A stretch of 49,030 nt of DNA from CAZMHJ01 sp964566075 (lineage in GTDB: Bacteria; Patescibacteriota; Saccharimonadia; Saccharimonadales; CAIOMD01): the NCBI GenBank assembly GCA_964566075.1, contig CAZMHJ010000003.1, positions 1 through 49,030 on the forward strand, read 5' to 3'. The position numbers and the translations under genes are program-made. Each line of letters opens with the position of its first letter. Position 1 is the first letter of the stretch. The notes under the pieces were generated by a model that made no database searches, had not been told where the DNA came from, and saw nothing but the letters and a program-made list of their open reading frames with translations. Shown piece after piece: positions 35,708-43,260 of the stretch.

Positions 35708-36412
35708 ATGGGTGAATTTGATTTCTCTTCTAAACGCGAGCATTTCCGAAAGCATCGCGGACAAAAATTTTTTGCTGAACTTGGCCTCCGTGCAGTCCTT
35801 TGGATGTATGCAAAGACTCAAGGCTATAGCGCTAGTGAAATGAGAAACCCCGCAGAAATTGCTGGGTTTATTGAAGGCTCCATTCTTGATTACAAGCTTT
35901 GTTACCCAGATGAAACCACTGGCCAACTCTTATATAAGCAGGCCGACGCCGGGCGTTTACTCGGGTTTGACTTTAACCGTAAGGCAGAATTTCCTATCGC
36001 TGCTAAACAACGAGAAATAGTCTCTTTTTCTGAAGGTAGATTATTTGGTATGTGTGTTGAGCATGTAAAAGATAACCCTGTTGACCAACGAACACCCGTA
36101 GATTTTGTCAATATTTTCAATATTGATCACGTATTAACACTCGATACGTATAACCCAAATGAACTAGTCGATCTCGAGTTACTTACCCGCAAAACATACC
36201 TTACCACCTATGATGAGGCTGGCTTAGCAACCAAGTACGCTACCGATTTACGTTCTAGAGGGCTTGCAGACGAAAAAGTATACCAAGTCACACCTAAAGG
36301 TAACGCTTTATTGCATCTTACACCAGATTCTGGGGATGCTAAACCAAAAGAAGAACCTGAATCTAGTTTTGAACTTGCAACAGGCAAACTCCACGGTGTA
36401 CGGATTATTTAA
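35708..36412 (+). CDS. unrecognised 234-residue protein
   Basis: Soluble protein starting MGEFDFSSKREHFRKH. The ATG at 35708 is preceded eight bases upstream by a TATATT box, suggesting a leaderless transcript; an in-frame GTG at 35690 lies in that box and is unlikely. Segments such as FFAELGLRAVLWMYAKTQ and VDFVNIFNIDHVLTLDTYNPNELVDLELLTRKTY suggest a winged or helical fold. Eight-base convergent overlap with the HD gene. Family unknown. Confidence 0.65.
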   Translation: MGEFDFSSKREHFRKHRGQKFFAELGLRAVLWMYAKTQGYSASEMRNPAEIAGFIEGSILDYKLCYPDETTGQLLYKQADAGRLLGFDFNRKAEFPIAAKQREIVSFSEGRLFGMCVEHVKDNPVDQRTPVDFVNIFNIDHVLTLDTYNPNELVDLELLTRKTYLTTYDEAGLATKYATDLRSRGLADEKVYQVTPKGNALLHLTPDSGDAKPKEEPESSFELATGKLHGVRII

Positions 36413-37067
36413 GGTATTTTTCGGCTAAGTAATCAGATAGTTGGGTGCGCATTTCGATGATTTCAATAAAATGTGGGTATTGGGCTAGTAGTTTTCTTTC
36501 TACCGCACGAGCATCATTTATTAACATATCGTACGTAAAATGTGCCTTTAATACAGCGCCGTCATTTGGAATGTGAATTAGCAACACCATAAATTTATCA
36601 ATAATACGCACAAACTGGGCTTCGTATTCTTCTTGCTGCTCGTAGGTATTTACTTCGGCCACATAACCCGGCACAAGATCTTGGTATTCGGCCGTTAGCT
36701 GCTGTAAACCGAGTGCTTCGCGCAATTCTTTTAGCTCGGGGTCATGGTTGGCAATCGAATCGGTTGGCGTATCGCCAACGTAGCCTTCGACATCATCGTG
36801 ACTAATTGCGTATAACGCGACTTTGCCTTTGTCTAGCCACGGATATATTTCGTCCGCAAGGGCAGTGGCAACTTTTGCAAGCATGTAGCTGTGTTCGGCA
36901 ACGTTTTCCTTGCGGCCATCAGGGTGATCCGTACGTGAACGTTCTTCGCGCACCATTCTACTTGCAAGCGCGCCCATAGCAATCGCCACATTGAGTGGGC
37001 GACCAAATTCTGCTACTTCGGCTGGTTTTGTAAACAAATACTCAATATTCGCTGGAGTCGTATTCAT
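36405..37067 (-). CDS. HD-domain phosphohydrolase
   Basis: 220-residue metal-dependent HD hydrolase, resembling YfbR-type 5'-deoxynucleotidases. His in KENVAEHSYMLAKVA, the HD pair in YAISHDDVEGYVGDTPT, and a later Asp in RIIDKFMVLL give the H...HD...D pattern. It overlaps the Nudix gene by 26 bases on the same strand, so the two are co-translated and probably act in nucleotide or metabolite housecleaning. Confidence 0.82.
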   Translation of the reverse strand: MNTTPANIEYLFTKPAEVAEFGRPLNVAIAMGALASRMVREERSRTDHPDGRKENVAEHSYMLAKVATALADEIYPWLDKGKVALYAISHDDVEGYVGDTPTDSIANHDPELKELREALGLQQLTAEYQDLVPGYVAEVNTYEQQEEYEAQFVRIIDKFMVLLIHIPNDGAVLKAHFTYDMLINDARAVERKLLAQYPHFIEIIEMRTQLSDYLAEKYLK

Positions 37068-37746
37068 ACTTATGTTCCATAAATTCCATTGTCGGCTTTT
37101 GTACCATGGCGGTGATTTCTTTTACCGACTGAAATACTTTACCTTTAGCGTGAAATTCTTCGTCACTGAGCCATTCGTTATGACAGCCTTCGCCATCAAC
37201 AATTAGTTCGCCTTTAGGGTTGGTGCCATGCACAAGTACAAAAATTTTGTCTTCTAACATGTCACCAGACGATTTATCGTAGTCCATCTTATGGTACAAG
37301 CCTGCAACCCGTAAGTCGGCGGTTAAGCCAGTTTCTTCTAACAATTCACGGGCAGCAGCTGTTTGTAACTCTTCACCCCAACGGATTTTGCCGGTTGGGC
37401 GACCCCAATAGCCAAAATACGGTTGTTTTAAGCGTTGCTGGGCTAAAACCCGACCTTGTTCGTCCTCGATAATTAACGCAACTGATATTTTTGGTTGCTT
37501 TTCTATCTGTTTTTCATCGGTATCCATACGGTTAGCGTATTCTTTACCAGCACGGCTCAACACATAGTTACCAGCATCGTCTTTTTCTACGTAACCAGTA
37601 TCAACTAACTTTTTAATATGAAAATTAAAGTGATCACTTGTTAAATCAGTATTCTTTTGTAACTCTGCAAAACCAGCACTCGGTACTAGCAGTAGGTGCT
37701 TTAAGATTGCCATTTGCGCTTCGTGCGCGTTTGCCTCGTAACTCAT
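37042..37746 (-). CDS. Nudix hydrolase with N-terminal winged-helix domain
   Basis: 234 residues. Residues 1-75 form a winged-helix-like domain (LLLVPSAGFAELQKNTDLTSDHFNFHIKKLVDTGYVEKDD) of MarR/ArsR type; residues 85-225 are a Nudix domain with the box GKIRWGEELQ...REL(L)EETGL (GX5EX7REUXEEXGU). A helix-turn-helix fused to Nudix is typical of transcription regulators that sense nucleotide-sugar-like metabolites, or of hydrolases with a DNA-binding partner. It is divergent from the ABC exporter operon. Confidence 0.85.
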   Translation of the reverse strand: MSYEANAHEAQMAILKHLLLVPSAGFAELQKNTDLTSDHFNFHIKKLVDTGYVEKDDAGNYVLSRAGKEYANRMDTDEKQIEKQPKISVALIIEDEQGRVLAQQRLKQPYFGYWGRPTGKIRWGEELQTAAARELLEETGLTADLRVAGLYHKMDYDKSSGDMLEDKIFVLVHGTNPKGELIVDGEGCHNEWLSDEEFHAKGKVFQSVKEITAMVQKPTMEFMEHKYEYDSSEY

Positions 37747-37801
37747 AGTAATTCCTTTAGCTTATGCCAACAGGGTAACAGGGGCAAGCATGAGCGTCTA
37801 G

Positions 37802-37815
37802 TAAAGTACACTTTA
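37802..37815. promoter_or_regulatory. possible operator dyad TAAAGT-AC-ACTTTA
   Basis: Perfect six-base inverted repeat with two-base spacer in the intergenic region between the divergent Nudix/wHTH gene and the ABC exporter, upstream of TATACT at about 37845. A winged-helix regulator encoded beside it could bind here. Confidence 0.35.
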
Positions 37816-37878
37816 GTATCGTTTAAAAATCTACAGATACACGATATACTTACTATAGTTAAGTATTAAGGGGTATCC

Positions 37879-38838
37879 GTGGCTGTTAAGTCTCATGTAA
37901 TTTCTGTTAAAGGGCTCAAAAAATCGTACGGCGATAACGAGGTCTTAAAAGGTATCGATTTAACCGTCGATAAAGGCACCATGCTTGCGTTGCTTGGCCC
38001 AAATGGGGCAGGTAAAACAACAACAGTGCGTATATTAAGTACACTTTTAAACTACGATAGTGGTGATGTAAAAGTGGCTGGCTTTGATGCAAAAAAGCAA
38101 GCAGATAAAGTACGTGAGGTCATTGGCCTTACTGGCCAATCTGCTGCTGTTGACGAGCTTTTAACTGGTCGCGAAAACCTCATTATGATGGGCCGCTTGT
38201 ACCGACTTACCAAAGACAGCGCTGCTGCGCGGGCCGATGAGTTATTAGAGCAATTTGACTTAGTCAAAGCGGCTGGCAGGCCAGCTAAAACCTATTCTGG
38301 CGGTATGCGCCGCCGGTTAGACCTAGCGGTTAGCCTTATTGCAACGCCTCCAATTATCTTTTTAGACGAGCCTACAACTGGGCTCGACCCACGTTCGCGT
38401 ATTGCTATGTGGGATATCATTGATTCGCTCAAAAAAGCCGGCGCAACCATTTTGCTTACCACGCAATATCTTGAAGAAGCCGACCAGTTGGCAGACGAAA
38501 TTGCCGTAATTGACGGCGGTAAAGTAATTGCTAAGGGCACCAGCACCGAACTAAAAGCCAAAGTTGGTAACGACCGTTTAGTGCTGACCTTTGCAAATGC
38601 AAATCAGTATAAGAAAGCAGTAGCATCGTTAACAAATATTAAAATTGAGCAAGACGAAAAGGCACTAACTATTGTGGTGCCAGCAAAAGATACCAGTAAA
38701 GATGTGCGCACTACACTTGAAAAGCTCGAAAAGGCAAACGTCAGTATTGGCTCCATTGATATCCATAAACCAACGCTCGACGATGTATTTTTGAGCCTCA
38801 CCGGTAAACAAAAAATGTCAGAAAGCGAGGAGGCGTAA
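37879..38838 (+). CDS. ABC transporter ATP-binding protein, DrrA-like
   Basis: 319-residue ATPase of an ABC-2 exporter. Walker A GPNGAGKTTT, signature YSGGMRRRLD, Walker B IIFLDEPTTGLD, the H-loop position occupied by Gln (TTQYLEEADQLA), as is usual for DrrA, and a C-terminal DrrA domain ending VFLSLTGK. GTG start at 37879 with AAGGGGT upstream. Followed after one base by the permease gene, sharing its GAGGAGG site. Confidence 0.93.
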   Translation: MAVKSHVISVKGLKKSYGDNEVLKGIDLTVDKGTMLALLGPNGAGKTTTVRILSTLLNYDSGDVKVAGFDAKKQADKVREVIGLTGQSAAVDELLTGRENLIMMGRLYRLTKDSAAARADELLEQFDLVKAAGRPAKTYSGGMRRRLDLAVSLIATPPIIFLDEPTTGLDPRSRIAMWDIIDSLKKAGATILLTTQYLEEADQLADEIAVIDGGKVIAKGTSTELKAKVGNDRLVLTFANANQYKKAVASLTNIKIEQDEKALTIVVPAKDTSKDVRTTLEKLEKANVSIGSIDIHKPTLDDVFLSLTGKQKMSESEEA

Positions 38839-38839
38839 T

Positions 38840-39649
38840 ATGGCTGTTGAATTACAGTTTGAAAAGAAACCAAAATGGTACTTAACCATTAATGATTCGT
38901 TATTGATGATTAAGCGCAGCAGCATGCATATTATCCGCAATACGGATCAACTGCTGGGCACGTTCTTTCAACCTATTATGTTTTTGGTACTGTTTTCGGC
39001 TGTCTTTGGTGGTGCAATTGCATTATCGCTACCACCGGGCGTAACCTACTTGAGCTTTTTGATGGCGGGTATTATTGTGCAAACCGTGGCATTTGGTTCT
39101 ACCACAACCGCGGTTGCGATTACCAATGACCTACAAAAGGGTATTGTAGACCGGTTCCGTTCGCTACCAATGTCTAACATTGCCGTGCTAAATGGCCATG
39201 TGGTATCAGATGTGTTTAGAAACGGTATCTCAACCGTTGTGATGTTACTTGCCGGGTTAGTACTTGGCTTTAGAAGCAGCGCATCATTTGTTGATTGGCT
39301 TATGATTGCTGGCATTCTACTACTGTTTACACTCGGCTTTTCGTGGCTAATGGCTATTGTTGGCGTGATGGCAAAAAGTGTCGAGGGTGTGCAGTGGTTA
39401 TCGTTTGTGATTATCTTTCCGCTCACCTTTGCCAGTAGTGCATTTGTGCCTACCGAAAACATGAATAAGTACTTAAAGGCGTTTGCCGAAAACCAGCCGA
39501 TTTCACAAGTGATAGAGGCAGTACGTGCACTCATGCTTGGTACGCCAATCGGTAACCACGGTTACTTAGCAGTATTTTGGAGCTTAGTTATGCTAGTTGT
39601 TGCAATACCGGTTGCAACCTATTTGTTCCGCAAAAAGACAACCCAATAA
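38840..39649 (+). CDS. ABC-2 type permease, DrrB-like
   Basis: 269-residue membrane subunit with about six helices and a short polar N-terminus. Signature region LPMSNIAVLNGHVVSDVFRN is the ABC-2 permease motif preceding helix 3; LTFASSAFVPTENM is the usual loop before helix 6. Together with the DrrA-like gene it forms an exporter for drugs, lipids or polysaccharide; substrate unknown. Confidence 0.9.
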   Translation: MAVELQFEKKPKWYLTINDSLLMIKRSSMHIIRNTDQLLGTFFQPIMFLVLFSAVFGGAIALSLPPGVTYLSFLMAGIIVQTVAFGSTTTAVAITNDLQKGIVDRFRSLPMSNIAVLNGHVVSDVFRNGISTVVMLLAGLVLGFRSSASFVDWLMIAGILLLFTLGFSWLMAIVGVMAKSVEGVQWLSFVIIFPLTFASSAFVPTENMNKYLKAFAENQPISQVIEAVRALMLGTPIGNHGYLAVFWSLVMLVVAIPVATYLFRKKTTQ

Positions 39650-39710
39650 AAAGCAAAAGCCCCACATCATCGACGCGAAGCAATTGCTTGTTCGGTTGTG
39701 ATGCGGGGTT
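39645..39710 (-). terminator. terminator hairpin between the ABC exporter and the Cys-rich gene
   Basis: On the minus strand CCCC-G-CATCA ... TGATG-T-GGGGC, an imperfect stem with an internal mismatch, followed by TTTTGCTTTTT. The loop contains its own palindrome AAGCAATTGCTT (39678-39689). It ends the minus-strand gene at 39732 and may also stop plus-strand transcription. Confidence 0.7.
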
Positions 39711-39731
39711 ATTCGAAGTGAAGTTGATTGG

Positions 39732-40016
39732 TCAGATCTCCTCGTCGGCCCACGACCTGTTGTCGTCGGCCGGCCCGATGTTCTTGCTCTGATGCTTGAC
39801 CTCACGCATGATGGATTCGACCACCGGTCCACGCTCTTGGCCCTTGATGAGGCCTCGGTGTTCCTCGCAGCGCCAGGTTTTCATGCCGTCGGGGTGCACA
39901 ACCGCAGAGGTTGCAGACTTCCGGCAGCAGTCAGACATCGCGATTGCGTGCGCTCGCATGGGGTATGCGCACTGCACATACAGATCGACCACTTTTACTT
40001 CGATGAACGTCTTCAT
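39732..40016 (-). CDS. GC-rich Cys-rich small protein, possible zinc-binding
   Basis: 94-residue protein from ATG 40016 behind GGAGGAAGG. Cys and His residues (VQC, SDCC, WRCEEHRG) are spaced as in a small zinc-ribbon or zinc-knuckle; the rest is charged. It is clearly richer in GC than its neighbours and closer in composition to the cassette at 43261-47826, suggesting a similar foreign source. Family not recognised; it faces away from the ABC exporter and has its own terminator. Confidence 0.7.
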   Translation of the reverse strand: MKTFIEVKVVDLYVQCAYPMRAHAIAMSDCCRKSATSAVVHPDGMKTWRCEEHRGLIKGQERGPVVESIMREVKHQSKNIGPADDNRSWADEEI

Positions 40017-40108
40017 TCCTTCCTCCAGCTATGTTGGGGCAAAAGTGAAGTTAGAAGTTATTATACAATGATTATATATTTTTGTAAATCTAGAGAAGGG
40101 CTTGTTTG

Positions 40109-41806
40109 TTAGTAAGGCCTAACAACAAGTACTGGTGAGTATTCACCATGAACATCATCGGCGGTTGAGCTGGTACCGAGTGTATCAATTGCACGTACCT
40201 GTACGTCGTACGATACACCTTTTTGTAAGCCACTAACAGTCATGCTGAGGTTAGTTGTACGGCCAGGGTAGGTCCATGCCGAACCATCAGACTTTTTGGT
40301 GCTATCAGATCGAATGTAACGTGGGCTGTATACATCAACTCGTGGGTCGGTAGACTTTGACCACGATATGGTAAATTTACCACTACCAGATACGACCTTA
40401 ACGTTTTGAGGTACCTGTATTGGCGTAGCTACGGGTACAGCGGTAATAGGTGCCGCGTAGTCGCTACCAGGTGTTTTACCAGTAGAATCACGTGCAGCTA
40501 CAGAAAATTGATAGGTCTGGCCATTTTTAAGGCCACTTATTGTATAGCTATTGGTTGTTGGGTTTGTAGAGCCAGGGTTATTTGAATAATTTGTCCAGGT
40601 TCCATTTTGGCCCCAGCGCACTGTATAGTTATTTGCTCCCGCTACGGCGTTCCAGGTAAATGACACCGAACCATCTTTGGCAACTGCTTTTAGGTTAGTT
40701 GGTGTCGCTAGTTTTGTTGCTGGTGCAGGGGTAGGTGTAGGAGTAGGGGTCGGTGTTGGTGTAGGTGTAACGACAACTGGGTCAACTGATGTAGTTTTGG
40801 TGTAAACACGAACGTAATCGACTTCGTAGGTAGATGGGAAGTTTGCTCGTAAAATACCACTAGTGTCACATGGCTGTGCACCACCATACGGTTGTAAACA
40901 TTTACCGGTGTATCGGCTATAACCAAGTGCGTCATCTGGGTGACCAACATAGGTGCCACCAACAGCCATATTTAAGGCAATATCAAAGGCATTAGCATAC
41001 TTTGTAAATTGAGATTTATCGGTTTCGGTGTACTGATAATAGGTGGCGCCATCGAGCTGCCAAGAAATAAGTACGCCCGCGCTCGTATCTTCAGTCGTTA
41101 CGCCCCATGTGTGCCAGCCAGGGCTTACCGTAGGTGCTTCAAATGCGACAGATTTTTTAGTAACGTTATGGACATTGTTGTAGTGGAGCGTACCGGTCGT
41201 TTTACCTGGCACGGTGGCATGGAAGTACTCCATAATATCTATTTCTGCCATTGATGCGCCATCTTTATGACGAAGCCAAAATGCTGGCCATAAGCCTTGG
41301 CCGTGTGGCAATTTAGCGCGCATTTCGTACTTAGCGTAGGCAGGGAAGTATTTACCGCTGGCTGTTGCCGATGAGCCAGAGCTACCAATAGAACGAGTTG
41401 CTATAAAGCCAGAAGTAAACGAACGATGCTTAGTGGCATCACCCATACAGTTAATTTCTTCGCGTTTTGAGGTAATTTTGAGCGTTCCACCCGATACACT
41501 AACGTTATTTGGGGTAGAACATTCTTCTTCTTTATTACCATCGCCGTAGGTATTGTTGTAAACGCCCCAGTTAGCTAAGTTAAGGCTTGTGCCATCAAAC
41601 TCATCAGACCAAACTAACGTCCAGGATGTTGCCGCAGAGCTGGTTTTGAGTAACCATGCGCCAGAAAGGCCAAATACCACTACCGCAAGTACTATCAGTG
41701 GTACTTTGTTGCGCAACAATTTAGATTTAAGGCTAGAAAATGTAGATACAGGCTGTTTTTTAGCTTGTTTTGGCATGTTGTTTATCCGTTTCTTAGTTTT
41801 TGTCAT
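40109..41806 (-). CDS. secreted GH16 beta-glucanase with two fibronectin-III domains
   Basis: 565 residues. Basic N-terminus and a membrane/signal segment (about 33-53), a GH16 catalytic domain (60-340) with the active-site motif EIDIMEYF (Glu188 nucleophile, Glu193 acid/base) and HGQGLWPAFWLRHKD upstream, then a Thr-Pro repeat linker (about 345-365) and two fibronectin type III domains (about 372-465 and 470-563). GH16 enzymes of this type cut beta-1,3 or mixed beta-1,3-1,4 glucans such as laminarin; the FnIII domains aid binding or reach. The protein is exported or anchored by its N-terminus. Start could be ATG 41806 or 41776. Confidence 0.88.
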   Translation of the reverse strand: MTKTKKRINNMPKQAKKQPVSTFSSLKSKLLRNKVPLIVLAVVVFGLSGAWLLKTSSAATSWTLVWSDEFDGTSLNLANWGVYNNTYGDGNKEEECSTPNNVSVSGGTLKITSKREEINCMGDATKHRSFTSGFIATRSIGSSGSSATASGKYFPAYAKYEMRAKLPHGQGLWPAFWLRHKDGASMAEIDIMEYFHATVPGKTTGTLHYNNVHNVTKKSVAFEAPTVSPGWHTWGVTTEDTSAGVLISWQLDGATYYQYTETDKSQFTKYANAFDIALNMAVGGTYVGHPDDALGYSRYTGKCLQPYGGAQPCDTSGILRANFPSTYEVDYVRVYTKTTSVDPVVVTPTPTPTPTPTPTPAPATKLATPTNLKAVAKDGSVSFTWNAVAGANNYTVRWGQNGTWTNYSNNPGSTNPTTNSYTISGLKNGQTYQFSVAARDSTGKTPGSDYAAPITAVPVATPIQVPQNVKVVSGSGKFTISWSKSTDPRVDVYSPRYIRSDSTKKSDGSAWTYPGRTTNLSMTVSGLQKGVSYDVQVRAIDTLGTSSTADDVHGEYSPVLVVRPY

Positions 41807-41870
41807 TTTTGTTGTAATTATTTACCTTTACTAAACACTAATGCTTATCTATAGTCAAGCTTTTAAACCC

Positions 41871-41899
41871 TTGCTTCTTTAAAACATTTATGCTAATAT
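41871..41899 (+). promoter_or_regulatory. sigma70-like promoter of the helicase gene
   Basis: TTGCTT (41871-41876), a 17-base spacer and TAATAT (41894-41899). Predicted transcription start near 41906, so the mRNA carries a leader of about 90 bases. Confidence 0.6.
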
Positions 41900-41916
41900 A
41901 TGCGTATTGTTTCTGA

Positions 41917-41996
41917 TGAATCCTTTAGGTATAGCGTTAACTGGATGTTCATTGCAAACAGTCACACTATTAACCTAAAAAGGGATTCATTTTTTT
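41917..41996 (+). promoter_or_regulatory. long leader hairpin covering the helicase ribosome binding site
   Basis: TGAATCC (41917-41923) and TTTAGGT (41924-41930) pair with ACCTAAA (41973-41979) and GGATTCA (41983-41989), with further pairing of ATAG with CTAT and ACTG with CAGT. The AGGGA ribosome binding site (41981-41985) is inside the stem, and seven T follow the stem just before ATG 41997. Confidence 0.55.
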
Positions 41997-42950
41997 ATGT
42001 ATCAAAATCGTTCACGACGTTTTACTAATACTCGTCCTGCTCGCGCGCCATATGGCGGCGGCAATAATCGTGGCAATCGCTCACGACAACCTAAAAAGGC
42101 GTATATTCATCCGTCTAAATTTATTAAAAGTGCGCGTCCAGTCAAAATGGAAACGTACGAACCATTGCACCAGTTTGCAGATTTTAAGATTGAGCCATTA
42201 TTAAAGCAAAATCTTACTGCGATGGGCTTTAGTACACCTTCGCCAATCCAGGATCAAACCATTCCACTTGGGCTCGAAAAAGCCGATGTGGTTGGTATTG
42301 CCAACACTGGTACCGGTAAGACGGCTGCATTTGCCGTACCAATGATTAACAGGCTTTTGACCGAAAAGGGCTCTAANNNNNNNNNNNNNNNNNNNNNNNN
42401 NNNNNNNNNNNNNNNNNNNNNNNNNNNNNNNNNNNNNNNNNNNNNNNNNNNNNNNNNNNNNNNNNNNNNNNNNNNNCGCGGTATTATTAGCGACTTTTCG
42501 CCAAATGCTATCCATATATCGGTTAAGTCTGGCGAAACCAGCGAAAACGTAGAACAAAATATTGTTTCTTATAATAGCCACAGCCACAAAATCGAGGCAT
42601 TACACGATATCTTGATTCATGGAGATACCGCTAAAGCGATTATCTTTGATGATACACAGCGTGATGTCGAAAGGCTTTCGAACGAACTGATTGCTCGCGG
42701 CTTTAACGCCGATGCAATTCACGGTGGTAAGACCCAAGGTCAACGCCAACGCGTGCTCAGCAAGTTTAAGGGCAACCAAATTAACGTGCTTGTTGCAACC
42801 GATGTTGCAGCTCGTGGGTTAGACGTATCTGATATTACACACGTGATTAACTACTCGTTACCACAATCGTATGATGATTACGTACACCGTATTGGCCGCG
42901 CCGGTAGGGCAGGCAACATTGGCTACGCCCTCACATTCGTCGAGAAATAA
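41997..42950 (+). CDS. DEAD-box RNA helicase (middle missing in gap)
   Basis: N-terminal basic, Arg/Gly/Asn-rich tail (residues 1-40), the Q motif region FSTPSPIQDQTIPLGL and motif I ANTGTGKTAAF. After the gap, the second RecA domain has AIIFDDTQRDVERL (motif IV), VLVATDVAARGLD (motif V) and HRIGRAGRAG (motif VI). The gap hides motifs Ia, Ib, II (DEAD) and III, which need about 110-140 residues, so the 100-N run is too short. An RNA-remodelling, cold-shock-like helicase is likely. Confidence 0.9.
   Translation: MYQNRSRRFTNTRPARAPYGGGNNRGNRSRQPKKAYIHPSKFIKSARPVKMETYEPLHQFADFKIEPLLKQNLTAMGFSTPSPIQDQTIPLGLEKADVVGIANTGTGKTAAFAVPMINRLLTEKGSXXXXXXXXXXXXXXXXXXXXXXXXXXXXXXXXXXRGIISDFSPNAIHISVKSGETSENVEQNIVSYNSHSHKIEALHDILIHGDTAKAIIFDDTQRDVERLSNELIARGFNADAIHGGKTQGQRQRVLSKFKGNQINVLVATDVAARGLDVSDITHVINYSLPQSYDDYVHRIGRAGRAGNIGYALTFVEK
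42377..42476. other. assembly gap inside the helicase gene
   Basis: Run of 100 N replacing a stretch that must be at least about 330-420 bases, since conserved motifs Ia to III are absent. A repeated sequence elsewhere in the genome (a helicase paralogue) could explain the break. Confidence 0.95.
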
Positions 42951-42970
42951 GTAATTCTTTCAAAATAAAA

Positions 42971-42996
42971 GAACCGGAAGTATCCGGTTCTTTTTT
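42971..42996 (+). terminator. intrinsic terminator after the helicase gene
   Basis: GAACCGGA (42971-42978) and TCCGGTTC (42983-42990) with a four-base loop, followed by six T. Classic rho-independent terminator isolating the cassette downstream. Confidence 0.9.
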
Positions 42997-43260
42997 ATAT
43001 GTTAGTGTATTAAGTTGTTATAAGCATAACTATTATAAGACATTGCGTTTCAGGATTTTAACTTCTTAGAATAATTGACTTTTTGGCATTTTTATATGAT
43101 AATTTTATGAAGTATTGTGTTCTTTAGTGTATGTGTTACACTAAGTGGTGTGGTAGCACACACGCAACTTAACAACTTGGTGTAATAAACAACTACAAAT
43201 AACGGTATCCACCAACCTATTCATAGATTTTCACAAATCACCGAAGGAGGTGAAACCGGA
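42997..43260 (+). promoter_or_regulatory. promoter and structured leader of the four-gene cassette
   Basis: 264 bases with no protein gene. TTGACT (43075-43080), a 17-base spacer and GATAAT (43098-43103) form a near-consensus promoter. The transcript would carry: a palindrome TTAGTGTA-N5-TACACTAA (43124-43144); a second, exclusive pairing of its right arm TACACTAAGT (43137-43146) with ACTTGGTGTA (43175-43184) enclosing GTGTG/CACAC (43148-43152/43157-43161); and TCACC (43238-43242) pairing with GGTGA (43249-43253) across the AAGGAGGTGA ribosome binding site, which is a perfect match to the 16S tail. A six-codon ORF MKYCVL at 43107 may be chance. Confidence 0.6.

Noticed and set aside
40700..40780. 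Tandem repeat of about six bases, possible CRISPR or VNTR
   Set aside because: It encodes the Thr-Pro linker of the GH16 protein; a coding low-complexity linker explains it.
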